64,000 bases of DNA from Kaistella sp. (GCA_019459085.1 JAIBEW010000009.1:1-64000); one strand, 5' to 3'. Numbered from the stretch's first letter, positions 49,668-58,974 are shown. The notes: generated from the letters alone by a model not told the origin. Made by a program: numbers and translations.

Positions 49668-50354
49668 TCACTCAAAAATCTGCTGGACAATTTCAAGAGA
49701 ATCCGGGGTTCTGAAATCGGTGTAATGATAGTGATAGTAAACCAAAATGCTTTCGAGAAGGTCCTTGCGGGCAGAAGTATTCAGCATCACGAGATAAGGA
49801 TCTTCAGCTGAAATTAAAGTTTTCCAAAGGTCTGAAATCTCAGTGCCGAAAACAGGATGCAGCTGTTCGCTGAAAAAACTTCCGGTCTCCGGATCCAGGT
49901 AATTTTCCGGAGTGACTAAAGGCAAAAGTCCCTGAATTTTCAGGATTTTAATTAAAAAGATGAGATGCGAGCGGTAATTCTTTTTCTCCAGCTCATCCAA
50001 AAACCTTAGAATTTCATTGTAAATATTCTGCTGCTGGTTTTCGTTCCGCAAAACCTGATTCAGAAAATCAGCGACAAAAAAAACCATCATATTGGCCTTT
50101 ACGTCATTGTAAAATTCAGGATTTTCAAGCAGTTCAATCTTCGAAACCGTTTGAATGGACCCATTCCGGTGCGGACTGAACGTAAAATTGAGCTCGTTTA
50201 AGGGCAGGAGATACGCTTTCTTTTTGTTTTTTGATGAGTAGATTCCGCGGGCAAAATAACTCTGAAATCCTTTTTCTCTTGTAAAACAGTGCAGAACAGC
50301 ATCGTTGTCGCCATATTTAATGTACGAAAGCAAAAATCCGTTCTGGGAATCCAT
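49668..50354 (-). CDS. recO: DNA repair protein RecO
   Basis: Part of the RecFOR pathway that loads RecA on gapped DNA. The 228-residue product has the N-terminal OB fold (NGFLLSYIKYGDNDAVLHCFTREKGFQSYFARGI) and the RecO C-terminal helical part. The zinc-binding cysteines of some RecO proteins are absent, which is common in this group. Length fits (220-240). It shares one base with the end of porZ (TGATG), showing translational coupling. Confidence 0.9.
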   Translation of the reverse strand: MDSQNGFLLSYIKYGDNDAVLHCFTREKGFQSYFARGIYSSKNKKKAYLLPLNELNFTFSPHRNGSIQTVSKIELLENPEFYNDVKANMMVFFVADFLNQVLRNENQQQNIYNEILRFLDELEKKNYRSHLIFLIKILKIQGLLPLVTPENYLDPETGSFFSEQLHPVFGTEISDLWKTLISAEDPYLVMLNTSARKDLLESILVYYHYHYTDFRTPDSLEIVQQIFE

Positions 50355-52594
50355 CAGTTCACAACCGCGATTTTCGCAGTGGCCTTGTCGGTTCCGTCTT
50401 CATTCGTCATCAGGACAAAATAAATGCCTGAAGCCACCCGTTTTCCTTTTTGATTGTTCAGATCCCAGTTATAAAAACCACCTCTTGCCACTGCCTGATG
50501 AACCAGATTTCCGGCAGCATCGGTAATGCGGATATTGGTCTTCATCGCCAGTCCTCTTATAGTAACATTTCCTTTGTAATTGGCATACACAACAGGATTT
50601 GGATACACCAAGACGTTTCCGAAATTGGAGTTAACATCAACCACATCACTTTGGTATGTGACAATTCCGTCTAAAGTAACGAAATACACTTTTCCGGTTT
50701 TTGGATCTACTTTTATGTCGGTAATACTGTTGGTGGGAATCGGGGAATTTTCTTTCGTGAAATGTTTGATGGTCTGCTCTCCGTTCGGACTGAGCATATA
50801 AGCACCACCGCCGTCAACAGAAACCCATTTGTGATTCCCGGAGTCCACTTCAATCTGGAGAATAGTGCTGTCTCTGAATACTTCTTCGGCAACACCGTTC
50901 TGTTCGATAACAATGGCCTCCGTTTGCGGTGACACATCGGAAACAACACTGGAAGGATCTGAAATCACTCTTAAACCAACCCTGGTTCCGATCCAGATAT
51001 CATCATTCTGATCTATGGCCACCGAAACGGTTCCGTTTGCCGGTAAATTGTTTTCAGTTCGCAATATCTTAAAAGGAGCTGCGGTATTAGCGGGATTGCC
51101 GTCGTATTTCTTGATGATTAAGCCGCCGTCTCCAAAAAATGGACTGGGAATATAAAGGAAGCCGTCTTTTGTTAGCGGTTTTAATGCGCCCCCTGAATTA
51201 ACGATCTTTATAAGGGAAAAATCATCTGCAGTGTTGTTATACAGATAATATCCAACAGTCGCTGCTGAATTTTCAAGTACACTCACGGTTACGAACATAT
51301 TATTATCCTCGTCGAAAGTAATTCCGCCCGGTCGGTTATAAAACTGATTGGAATCGCTGTTTTTGTAGACCTTTTTAAAAACACCGTTTTCCATTTTATA
51401 AATTCCTTTCTCATTAGCCAAAAATGAATAGTTGGTAAAATATACCAGCGCCGGATTTGCGGGATTGGGAACTACATCAAGAACATTGAAATTGATGGGA
51501 TTATTTAAAAAGTAATCCGGGTAATTCCATTTGGAACCGTCAAAATGGTAATATCCAAGATCCCGGTAAATTGCACCACTATAGGCATCCAGGCCACCTG
51601 TGGAAACCCATATCTGATCATTCAGTAAAGAAATTTTATAGGATTCATTTTTATAAGGTCCGTCCGGACGGAAAGCTTCATTATTAGTGTTTTTAATGCC
51701 TGAAAGTTTGGTCCCGCCGTAAACTGTTCCACCGGCCAGAATGCCTGTGTTGCAGTCTTCGTTAATCGTAGAAGTATTCTGAAGTTGGCCTGTGGTGCTG
51801 AAGGTGTAGATTTTCTGAACATCAGTCACCATGATGTTCTGGCTCGTTACCACTACATCACCAATATTGGCAAATGCTTGGGGAATCGGGGAAAAAATCC
51901 CACCGTTTTCGTAATAAACCGCCGTAGCAGAAGATGCGGAAACATTTGTTTCGGAATCAACATGAATGAAATTTCCTGCAACGGTAGTTGTCCATGTGGA
52001 ATATACCGGAAATGTAACGTTGATATCGTGGCTTTTCAATCCGGCGTCTGTAGCCGAATATACTTTATCTCCTTTTATAGTCGCTTCATTGGAGGCCGTA
52101 AAAACTCCCGCGCTGATAAAAAAAGCTGACTGTGCAAATTCCTTCGTGTTCAGATTAAATATAGAAACTCCGTAATTAACGGAAATCACCGCTCTGTCGC
52201 CGGAAATGGAAATATGGTTGATTCTTTTGTCGCCATTGTATCCTGTTGCGATCGGAATATCTACCACATATGTTATTCCTTCGGGAGTAATAACATCCAT
52301 GGAGCCGTTTCGGTAGCCCACCAAGCCTATTTTCGTATCCGGATTGTAATCAAAAGCCGAAATCTTCACTTCATGAAGTCCGTTGGCTTTAGAAAGTTTG
52401 GTAATTTCGCCTGAAGAAGGGGTATAAAAGAATATTCCGTTCTCAGTAGCGGCAATAATTCTGCCGTGATCTTCTTTCATGGCCAGAACATTGTTGTAAG
52501 AGAAAAGGTCGGTCCATCTTTTTGAAGAAATGGATTGAGCAGAGATTAAGCTGATGCCTGCGAACAGGACAAAAAACAGAGTTGTATTTTTCAT
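50354..52594 (-). CDS. porZ: Type IX secretion system protein PorZ
   Basis: A 746-residue secreted protein with a signal peptide ending near ISAQ, two seven-bladed beta-propellers of the two-component-regulator propeller type (SSKRWTDLFSYNNVLAMKEDHGRIIAATENGIFFY at the start) and a T9SS-type C-terminal sorting domain (LVYPNPVVYANYKGNVTIRG ... ASGIYFVLMTNEDG). In Porphyromonas, PorZ takes part in anchoring T9SS cargo by delivering anionic LPS. The porZ-recO neighbourhood is typical of this family. The start at 52594 (MKNTTLFF) removes eight residues of the longer frame and abuts the nucleotidase gene. Confidence 0.9.
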   Translation of the reverse strand: MKNTTLFFVLFAGISLISAQSISSKRWTDLFSYNNVLAMKEDHGRIIAATENGIFFYTPSSGEITKLSKANGLHEVKISAFDYNPDTKIGLVGYRNGSMDVITPEGITYVVDIPIATGYNGDKRINHISISGDRAVISVNYGVSIFNLNTKEFAQSAFFISAGVFTASNEATIKGDKVYSATDAGLKSHDINVTFPVYSTWTTTVAGNFIHVDSETNVSASSATAVYYENGGIFSPIPQAFANIGDVVVTSQNIMVTDVQKIYTFSTTGQLQNTSTINEDCNTGILAGGTVYGGTKLSGIKNTNNEAFRPDGPYKNESYKISLLNDQIWVSTGGLDAYSGAIYRDLGYYHFDGSKWNYPDYFLNNPINFNVLDVVPNPANPALVYFTNYSFLANEKGIYKMENGVFKKVYKNSDSNQFYNRPGGITFDEDNNMFVTVSVLENSAATVGYYLYNNTADDFSLIKIVNSGGALKPLTKDGFLYIPSPFFGDGGLIIKKYDGNPANTAAPFKILRTENNLPANGTVSVAIDQNDDIWIGTRVGLRVISDPSSVVSDVSPQTEAIVIEQNGVAEEVFRDSTILQIEVDSGNHKWVSVDGGGAYMLSPNGEQTIKHFTKENSPIPTNSITDIKVDPKTGKVYFVTLDGIVTYQSDVVDVNSNFGNVLVYPNPVVYANYKGNVTIRGLAMKTNIRITDAAGNLVHQAVARGGFYNWDLNNQKGKRVASGIYFVLMTNEDGTDKATAKIAVVN

Positions 52595-52595
52595 T

Positions 52596-53546
52596 TTAAA
52601 CGGTGATGCTTTCATCAATAACTTGATTGTTCCACGAAATATTTTTCACGTTTTTATTTTCATCCAGATAAAAATCAATCCTCCCCAAAAGCAGGCCGGC
52701 CCAGCCTACCTGATTCACAAGAACATTTTTCCCTTTTCTGTTCATGAAAGTCTGCGGTTCCGGTAAAAAAGTGTGGGTATGACCACCTAAGATTAAATCG
52801 ATTCCATCGGTATTTGCCGCCAGAACTTTATCCGAAATTTTCGTTTTATTGTCTTTATAATCATAACCGAGGTGGGAAAGGCAGATGACCAGATCACATT
52901 TTTTATCGTTTCTCAGCTCTTCAGAATACTGCTGCGCAATTTCTATGGGATTTAAATATAGCGTTTCGCCATAACTTTTTTTGCCCACCAAACCCTCAAG
53001 TTCAATTCCAACGCCGAAAATCCCGACTCTGATGCCGTTTTTATTGAAAATTTTATAAGGTTGGGTGTCTCCGTCAAGAATTGTATTTTTAAAATCATAG
53101 TTGGAGCAGATGAACGGGAATTTCGCATTTGGAAGCACTTTTTTAAAGCCTTCCAAACCATTATCAAAATCATGGTTTCCCATTGTTGAAGCATCATAAC
53201 CCATCATCGACATGAGTCTGAACTCCAGTTCACCGCCAAAAAAGTTGAAATAAGGCGTTCCCTGAAAAGTATCTCCGGAATCCAGCAAAAGAAGATTTTT
53301 TTCCTCTTTCCTGATGTTCTGAATTAAAGCCGCTCTTCTTGCAAAACCGCCTTGGTTGGGATTTCTGCTATAGGTGGAATCAAAAGGTTCGATCCGGCTG
53401 TGCTGGTCGTTCGTATGGAGAATGGTGATTTTGTGCTGAGTGATTTTATCGGAAAACTGGTGGTTCTCTGCAAAAAACAGATTTGGCATCAGGCTCATTG
53501 CCAAAGTTCCGCCGCCTACCGTTTTAATAAATTCTTTCCTATTCAT
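52596..53546 (-). CDS. Metallophosphatase half of a split 5'-nucleotidase
   Basis: A 316-residue protein with an N-terminal Tat-like signal (MNRKEFIKTVGGGTLAMSLMPN), followed by the calcineurin-like metallophosphatase domain of UshA-type 5'-nucleotidases: ILHTNDQHSRIEP (D-x-H), LLLDSGDTFQGT, MGNHDFDNG (GNHD), SHLGYD and GGHTHTFL (GHTH). All metal ligands are visible. The C-terminal substrate-binding domain of UshA is absent and is encoded by the gene just upstream, which it overlaps by 8 bp. It acts in the periplasm. Confidence 0.9.
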   Translation of the reverse strand: MNRKEFIKTVGGGTLAMSLMPNLFFAENHQFSDKITQHKITILHTNDQHSRIEPFDSTYSRNPNQGGFARRAALIQNIRKEEKNLLLLDSGDTFQGTPYFNFFGGELEFRLMSMMGYDASTMGNHDFDNGLEGFKKVLPNAKFPFICSNYDFKNTILDGDTQPYKIFNKNGIRVGIFGVGIELEGLVGKKSYGETLYLNPIEIAQQYSEELRNDKKCDLVICLSHLGYDYKDNKTKISDKVLAANTDGIDLILGGHTHTFLPEPQTFMNRKGKNVLVNQVGWAGLLLGRIDFYLDENKNVKNISWNNQVIDESITV

Positions 53547-54306
53547 TGGAGTTGTTTTTCTTGTTCCTGAAAATTAAACGGATATCTTTCGGCACATCGA
53601 TCTGAGGATTCTGCCTGAATTTTTCCAGAAAAAGATCGCGCATCTTGATTCCGGTTGCCATCATTTCGCCTTTCCCGAAAAAACTCATATTGTCACCACC
53701 CAGAGCCAGATAATCGGAGGTCGCAATGTAATAATCGCGGTTCATTTCAATCTGTTTTCCGTTGATGGACTGGTTTAATACCGTTCCGTTATCGGTTTCA
53801 ATCGTAAGGCGGGAAACAGGATTGTTTTTCTGGTTTTTTGCGTAATAGTCAAAAAGTCCCTGCACATCAGTTCCTTTCATTTTTACAATCACGATTTCGT
53901 TTTCAAACGGCATTACTTCGTAAATGTGTTTCGTGAGGATGTCGCCTTTCCCAATCGTGGAGCGGATTCCGCCCACGTTGATGACTGCTGCGTCAATACT
54001 GGGTTTTTTGTTTTTCTGCGCCCATTCCTGAGCGCCTTCCAGCGTGTAGTCGGCTAAAAGATTTCCGAGATTGCTGTTGTCGCCCTGTTTGTTAAGATCT
54101 ACGGCAGTGTAGGATAATTTTGTATTCATTTTCCCCTCCAATTCAGCTTTGTACGGAGCAATGACTGAAGCGAAAGCTTTGTCTTCCGGCAAATCGGCGG
54201 AGATTGATATGTTTTTTTCGGCGGAGATATTTGATACGCTCAACGCCGTTTTACACGAACTGAGCGACAAAAATGCCACACCGATATAAAAAAATTTGTT
54301 TTTCAT
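53539..54306 (-). CDS. 5'-nucleotidase C-terminal domain lipoprotein (split partner)
   Basis: A 255-residue lipoprotein (lipobox LSLSSC, Cys near 18) that is only the C-terminal, substrate-binding domain of UshA-type nucleotidases: INVGGIRSTIGKGDILTKHIYEVMPFENEIVIVKMKG and YYIATSDYLALGGDNMSFF. It precedes the metallophosphatase gene and overlaps it by 8 bp, so the two are translated together. The order C-domain then N-domain is opposite to the fused protein. The start at 54306 (MKNKFFYIGVAF) is preferred over a longer frame that has no matching signal. Confidence 0.88.
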   Translation of the reverse strand: MKNKFFYIGVAFLSLSSCKTALSVSNISAEKNISISADLPEDKAFASVIAPYKAELEGKMNTKLSYTAVDLNKQGDNSNLGNLLADYTLEGAQEWAQKNKKPSIDAAVINVGGIRSTIGKGDILTKHIYEVMPFENEIVIVKMKGTDVQGLFDYYAKNQKNNPVSRLTIETDNGTVLNQSINGKQIEMNRDYYIATSDYLALGGDNMSFFGKGEMMATGIKMRDLFLEKFRQNPQIDVPKDIRLIFRNKKNNSNE

Positions 54307-54324
54307 GCAGTGGTAACTTCTCAG

Positions 54325-54332
54325 CAAATATA
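54325..54332 (-). promoter_or_regulatory. Predicted -7 box for the split nucleotidase-porZ-recO operon
   Basis: Minus strand reads TATATTTG, 18 bp before the start at 54306. Confidence 0.5.
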
Positions 54333-54387
54333 AAGATATGAATAGAAACTTATGGTTTTTTAACATTTTTTCTCGCATTAAATTTAG

Positions 54388-54395
54388 TAAATTTG
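54388..54395 (+). promoter_or_regulatory. Predicted -7 box for dapA
   Basis: TAAATTTG fits TAnnTTTG, 19 bp before the ATG at 54415. Confidence 0.5.
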
Positions 54396-54414
54396 AACTT
54401 TAATTTTAAGGATT

Positions 54415-55287
54415 ATGACGAATTTAAAAGGAGTAGGTGTTGCACTGATAACGCCGTTTAATGAAGATTTATCGGTGGATTTTGACGGCCTAACCAAACT
54501 TATTGATTTCAATATTGAAAACGGTGTGAGTTATCTCGTGGCGTTGGGTACAACGGCTGAAGCGGCAACCCTTTCCGAAGATGAAAAAAAGCAGGTAATA
54601 CAGCACATCATTAAAATCAACAACAGCAGAGTTCCGTTGGTTTTAGGAATTGGCGGAAACAACACGCTGGAAGTAAAAAAACAGATCGAAAGCACTGATT
54701 TATCCGCTTTTGAAGCGGTTCTTTCGGTTTCGCCTTATTACAACAGGCCGAATCAGGAAGGGCTTTATCAGCATTATAAAATGTTGGCTTCAACCGGAAA
54801 AAAAATCATCATCTATAATGTTCCGTCCAGAACAGGACAGAATATTGAAGCTTCAACCACCTTGCGTTTGGCTGAAGAATTCCCCAACTTAATCATGATT
54901 AAAGAAGCTGCGCCGAATATTCTGCAGTATTTCGATATCTTGAGAAAAAAACCGGAACATTTCAGCTTGGTGTCTGGCGACGATGAATTTACGCTACCCG
55001 TAACGCTGGCCGGCGGAAGTGGGGTGATTTCTGTAATAGGACAGGCTTATCCAAAAGAATTTTCAACAATGGTTCAGCTGGCTTTTGACGGAAAAGTAAA
55101 GGAAGCGTATGAAATCCATAACCGACTGGTTGAAATAACGCGTTTGATTTTTGCTGAAGGTAATCCTGGCGGAATTAAAACAGTTCTGGCTGAAAAAGGG
55201 ATGATAAAAAATTATTTGCGTCTGCCATTAGTACCGTCGAGTGAAGGTTTGCAGGGCCAAATTCGCGATGAAATGAATAAAATTTAA
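54415..55287 (+). CDS. dapA: 4-hydroxy-tetrahydrodipicolinate synthase
   Basis: Condenses pyruvate and aspartate semialdehyde on the way to lysine and meso-diaminopimelate. The 290-residue protein has the strongly conserved ALGTTAEAATLSEDEKKQV, the active-site Tyr in SPYYNRPNQEGLYQHYK, and the Schiff-base Lys in NLIMIKEAAPN. The catalytic residues (Thr-Thr, Tyr, Lys) are in place. It is monocistronic, with a promoter before and a terminator after it. Confidence 0.95.
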   Translation: MTNLKGVGVALITPFNEDLSVDFDGLTKLIDFNIENGVSYLVALGTTAEAATLSEDEKKQVIQHIIKINNSRVPLVLGIGGNNTLEVKKQIESTDLSAFEAVLSVSPYYNRPNQEGLYQHYKMLASTGKKIIIYNVPSRTGQNIEASTTLRLAEEFPNLIMIKEAAPNILQYFDILRKKPEHFSLVSGDDEFTLPVTLAGGSGVISVIGQAYPKEFSTMVQLAFDGKVKEAYEIHNRLVEITRLIFAEGNPGGIKTVLAEKGMIKNYLRLPLVPSSEGLQGQIRDEMNKI

Positions 55288-55307
55288 TTTCAGGTTTTTA
55301 ATATTTT

Positions 55308-55335
55308 AACTCCGGAGATTTTCGGAGTTTTTTCT
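55308..55335 (+). terminator. Intrinsic terminator after dapA
   Basis: Stem AACTCCG / CGGAGTT with an 8-nt loop, followed by a T-rich run. Confidence 0.85.
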
Positions 55336-55343
55336 TGCATTTT

Positions 55344-55838
55344 ATGATTCAATTTAAAAAAGCGGTAAAAAACGACATTCCACTTTTCCAGAAACTGGCG
55401 GAAGCCTCCTGGCTCAACGCCTATGGTGAAATTCTTTCTTCAGAGCAGATCAATTATATGCTCGACACGATGTATTCTGAAGAAGAGATTTTCGTGCACC
55501 TTCAAAATCCAAATTATCAATATTTTTTGATTGATGACGGTGCAGATGATGTTGGTTTTCTGGGTTTTGAAACCCATTATGAAAAACATACCACAAAACT
55601 TCACCGCATTTATTTAATTCCGGAAGCAAAAGGCAAAGGCATCGGTAAGAAAACAATGGATTTTTTGAAAACAGCCGTCCTGAATCATGGCGACACGAGA
55701 ATTATCCTGGCGGTAAACAAAGCAAACTCTGCAAAAGTTTTCTACGAATCCCAAGGTTTCAGCGTATATGAAGAAGGGGTCTTTGATATTGGGAGCGGAT
55801 TCGTAATGGATGATTTTTTGATGGAATACCGCTTTTGA
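55344..55838 (+). CDS. GNAT family N-acetyltransferase
   Basis: A 164-residue acetyltransferase of the GNAT fold. The N-terminus IQFKKAVKNDIPLFQKLAEASWLNAYGEIL is typical; the acetyl-CoA loop (Q/R-x2-G-x-G/A) is RIYLIPEAKGKGIGKKTMDFL, then a strand ILAVNKANSAKVFYESQGF (the NxxAxxFYxxxGF motif). The substrate is unknown. The ATG at 55344 is used; a TTG three codons upstream would lie inside the dapA terminator. Confidence 0.9.
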   Translation: MIQFKKAVKNDIPLFQKLAEASWLNAYGEILSSEQINYMLDTMYSEEEIFVHLQNPNYQYFLIDDGADDVGFLGFETHYEKHTTKLHRIYLIPEAKGKGIGKKTMDFLKTAVLNHGDTRIILAVNKANSAKVFYESQGFSVYEEGVFDIGSGFVMDDFLMEYRF

Positions 55839-56150
55839 ATTTTGATTCAGGCTTAAAAAATGATATTTTTGCTAATTATTCCGCAATTACTGCAGTGGGT
55901 TTTTCATTTTTCAGAAATTTGAATTTCTCCCTTAAATGCTGATAAACTAAGATTCTATAAAAGTATTTTATATCACATATCGTTTTATAGATTTTTTAAT
56001 CGATTTGCATTATTTTAATTAAAAAATTAATAAAAACCGCTAAAAAGGTTTTTAATATAAAATAATATAAAAATAAATATTAATTCCATAAGAAATTTCA
56101 TTAATAATTTGGTGTACCTTTGACGCCGGTAATTTTTTTAACATTCATAG
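55839..56150. other. AT-rich intergenic stretch without a gene
   Basis: 312 bp of strongly AT-rich sequence with no reading frame of note. It has a weak inverted repeat TAAAAACC / GGTTTTTA (56031-56038 and 56047-56054), and ends with a TACCTTTG box (56115-56122) before the AraC-type gene. I see no RNA gene or transposon in it. Confidence 0.7.
56115..56122 (+). promoter_or_regulatory. Predicted -7 box for the AraC-type gene
   Basis: TACCTTTG fits TAnnTTTG, 28 bp before the GTG start at 56151. Confidence 0.5.
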
Positions 56151-56708
56151 GTGAAAATATTTGTAAAGTTCGATTTCAATTCCGTTTGCAAAAAGGTGCT
56201 CGAAGATCAGCTAAATTCTTTGGACCTTAAATACAGGTCTTCGAGTTTTGGGGAAGTTGAATTTTTGGATCCCGTTTCGAAAGAGCAGATCGAAATGCTC
56301 AAAAGCAGTCTTAGTGAATATGGCATTGAGATTCTTGAAAATCAAAAATCGGCACTCGTTCAGAGAATTAAAGATGTAATTACCGAAATGGTATTTTCGG
56401 AAGTTGATGTTAACGTTAAAGCCTCCGTTTATCTGGCTGATAAACTCAACCACAGTTACGGCTATCTTTCCAATTTATTCTCCGAAGTCACCTATACCTC
56501 CATTGAGAATTTTATTATTTTACAGAAAATAGAACACGCAAAAAACCTTATCATAAACAGTGAACTGACGCTGACGGAAATTGCCTACCGCCTAAGTTAT
56601 TCCAGTGTAGCGCATCTCAGTACCCAATTCAAAAACACAACAGGCTTTACTCCCTCGCAATTTCAGAAACTGATTGCGAAAAGACGGGAACTGGCCAATA
56701 AAAAATAG
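56151..56708 (+). CDS. AraC-type HTH regulator (small, GTG start)
   Basis: A 185-residue protein. The C-terminal ~95 residues form the double helix-turn-helix of AraC/XylS regulators (YLSNLFSEVTYTSIENFIILQKIEHAKNLIINSELTLTEIAYRLSYSSVAHLSTQFKNTTGFTPSQF). The N-terminal ~80 residues are a small alpha/beta domain of unknown type (FVKFDFNSVCKKVLEDQLNSL, GEVEFLDPVSKEQIEMLKSSL). No in-frame ATG fits, so GTG at 56151 is used. It starts a four-gene run with a response regulator, a histidine kinase and a phytochrome, so it may be a control gene for that cassette (inference). Confidence 0.82.
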   Translation: MKIFVKFDFNSVCKKVLEDQLNSLDLKYRSSSFGEVEFLDPVSKEQIEMLKSSLSEYGIEILENQKSALVQRIKDVITEMVFSEVDVNVKASVYLADKLNHSYGYLSNLFSEVTYTSIENFIILQKIEHAKNLIINSELTLTEIAYRLSYSSVAHLSTQFKNTTGFTPSQFQKLIAKRRELANKK

Positions 56709-56740
56709 AAATACGCTTTTTATACCTCTCTTAGAATATC

Positions 56741-57193
56741 ATGAACAAAGAATATATCCACATTATTTTAGCAGATGATGATGAAGATGACCGACACTTT
56801 TTCACCGATGCTTTCAATGAACTTAAAATGTCGACAAAAGTGCAGACCTTTAAAGACGGCGTGGAACTTCTTGACTATCTGAACGCAAAAGATTCCATCC
56901 TCCCGCAACTCCTTTTTTTGGATCTGAACATGCCGAAAAAAAACGGGATGCAATGCCTTAAAGAAATAAAGTCAAATCCCAGATTCAGTAATATCGCTAT
57001 CGCCATTTATTCCACTTCTTCTACAGAAGAGCATATTGAAGAAACGTTTTTGCAAGGCGCCAATATTTACATCAAGAAACCCAACGATTTCAAAATTTTA
57101 AAAAAAATACTTGCTGATGTAGTTACGATCAACTGGCAGTATCATACTTCCGGCCTTAATAAGGATAATTTTTTATTAAGATATAACGGATGA
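56741..57193 (+). CDS. Single-domain response regulator
   Basis: A 150-residue receiver protein with no output domain. The phosphorylation site is Asp61 in LLFLDLNMPKKNG, with the acidic cluster ADDDEDD (residues 11-17) and the conserved Lys in NIYIKKPND. It overlaps the histidine kinase start by 4 bp (ATGA). It can act as a CheY-like messenger or phosphate relay between the two sensor kinases in this cassette and elsewhere, which is inference. Confidence 0.92.
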   Translation: MNKEYIHIILADDDEDDRHFFTDAFNELKMSTKVQTFKDGVELLDYLNAKDSILPQLLFLDLNMPKKNGMQCLKEIKSNPRFSNIAIAIYSTSSTEEHIEETFLQGANIYIKKPNDFKILKKILADVVTINWQYHTSGLNKDNFLLRYNG

Positions 57194-58974
57194 GAATTTG
57201 GAATTTCAAAAAATCCTCTTTTTATCTTATTTTAATCTTTGTTGCATCTGCAGCATTGATTTTCTTTTTAATGGGTTTAACCTACAAACAACTTGAAAAA
57301 CTTTCCCACAATACCAATTACGTAAACAGCTCCTATGAAGTTTCTCTGACGCTGGAGAGAATTTACACCCATGTAAAGGATGTAGAAATGCTGAGGAGAG
57401 AATACATCCTTACTCATGATGCTGCTATAAAAACGCAGATTGACTTAACGAATGTAGATATTGAAACCGGTTTTAGACAATTGAGAAGGGAAATTAAGAA
57501 TAATCCTAAACAGAAACGGAATGCAGAGATCTTATATGCATATGTACAGGAGAAATATGTAATTGTGCATAAAGTTTTCCAAACAGATTTCAGCAAGGAT
57601 GATCCGTATAAACTGAAGCGGGATCTTTTGGCAGGAAATTATGTGATGGCGGACATCAGAGGTAAGATCATTGAAATGCTCGCGATTGAAAATAGTCTTT
57701 TAAAAAAGAGGAAAAATGAATTCAATATTACCCAGCAGTCAACTCCTCTTTTCATCTATTTAATTTCCCTGTTGGCATTAGGCCTTCTGGCGTTTGCGTT
57801 CTTTAGAATTTTTACCGATGTCCAGGAGCAGGAAAAGGCAAACAGCAGGCTCCAAATCGCTTTGAATGCATCAAATCTTGCAGAGATAGTCGGTGGTTTT
57901 GGCGTTTGGATTCTTAATCTGGAAAATCAGACCTATCAGTTTTCCGATAATCAGTACCGCCTTTTGGGTTATCAGCCGCAGGAATTCAGGGCTAATTTTG
58001 AGTTTTTACTCAAACATGTTCATCCTGAAGATCAGGAGGAAATGCGACAAAAAATGAAGACACTTACGGGGCAGCCAGATTCAACCCCTTTTGTATTCAG
58101 AGTTCATAAAAAAGACGGGTCGCTGCGCTATTTTCAGACAACCGGGCGAATCGTCAACCTAAAAACCGGTGAGAAAGTTTTTCTCGGAATCACTGCTGAT
58201 ATTACCCATGAAATTGATTCTACGCTAAGGCTCGAGGAGCAGAACCGCACTCTGGAGGCCAACAATCAGGAGTTAATGGCTTTCAATTATGTGGCAAGCC
58301 ACGATTTGCAGGAACCACTGCGAAAAATTGAGACCTTTATTTCAAGACTCAAAGAAAAAGACGGTACAAATCTGTCCGAATCCGGGAAGAATTTTCTAGA
58401 GAAAATGCACAGTTCCGCTGGAAGAATGCGCACGCTTATTGAAGATCTCCTTCTGTTTTCACGAACCACCCGGGCGGAAAAGGTTTTTGAAAATACAGAT
58501 CTCAACAGTCTGATGCATCATGCGCAGGAAGAACTTCAGCAAATGATCGAAGAAAAAAAGGCCGTGATCTCTGTTGAAAAGCTTCCGGTTATGGAGGTAA
58601 TTCCTTTTCAGGTTCAGCAGCTTTTTATTAATCTTCTGAACAATTCACTCAAATACTGCAAGGAGGAAGTTCCGACCTTTATTGGGGTAAAACACGAAGT
58701 CGTGAACAGCAAGGATGAGGTTGTGCTTCCTAATAATAACCAAACATATCATAAATTTGTTTTTTCAGATAACGGAATTGGTTTCGAACAACAGTATGCC
58801 GAGAAAATCTTTGATGTTTTCAACCGTCTGCACAGCCGAGACGATTATGACGGCACCGGAATTGGGCTGGCGGTGTGTAAGAAAATTGTGGAAAATCACA
58901 AAGGGTATATTTTTGCCAGAAGTGAGCCGCTTTGCGGAGCTGTATTCACCGTTTATCTACCCGAAAAGCGTTGA
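57190..58974 (+). CDS. Sensor histidine kinase with CHASE3 and PAS domains
   Basis: A 594-residue membrane kinase. Residues about 8-33 and 189-210 are membrane helices flanking a periplasmic CHASE3-like domain. A PAS domain follows (GFGVWILNLENQTYQFSDNQYRLLGYQPQEFRANFEFLLKHVHPEDQ) with its PAC part, then HisKA (AFNYVASHDLQEPLRKIETFISRL, phosphorylated His in SHD) and HATPase_c (FINLLNNSLKYCK, DNGIGFEQQYAEKIFDVFNRLHSRDDYDGTGIGLAVCKKI). All catalytic boxes are present. It overlaps the response regulator by 4 bp, so the pair is co-translated. The PAS domain in front of HisKA is of the type seen near phytochrome-like kinases. The stimulus is unknown. Confidence 0.94.
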   Translation: MRIWNFKKSSFYLILIFVASAALIFFLMGLTYKQLEKLSHNTNYVNSSYEVSLTLERIYTHVKDVEMLRREYILTHDAAIKTQIDLTNVDIETGFRQLRREIKNNPKQKRNAEILYAYVQEKYVIVHKVFQTDFSKDDPYKLKRDLLAGNYVMADIRGKIIEMLAIENSLLKKRKNEFNITQQSTPLFIYLISLLALGLLAFAFFRIFTDVQEQEKANSRLQIALNASNLAEIVGGFGVWILNLENQTYQFSDNQYRLLGYQPQEFRANFEFLLKHVHPEDQEEMRQKMKTLTGQPDSTPFVFRVHKKDGSLRYFQTTGRIVNLKTGEKVFLGITADITHEIDSTLRLEEQNRTLEANNQELMAFNYVASHDLQEPLRKIETFISRLKEKDGTNLSESGKNFLEKMHSSAGRMRTLIEDLLLFSRTTRAEKVFENTDLNSLMHHAQEELQQMIEEKKAVISVEKLPVMEVIPFQVQQLFINLLNNSLKYCKEEVPTFIGVKHEVVNSKDEVVLPNNNQTYHKFVFSDNGIGFEQQYAEKIFDVFNRLHSRDDYDGTGIGLAVCKKIVENHKGYIFARSEPLCGAVFTVYLPEKR

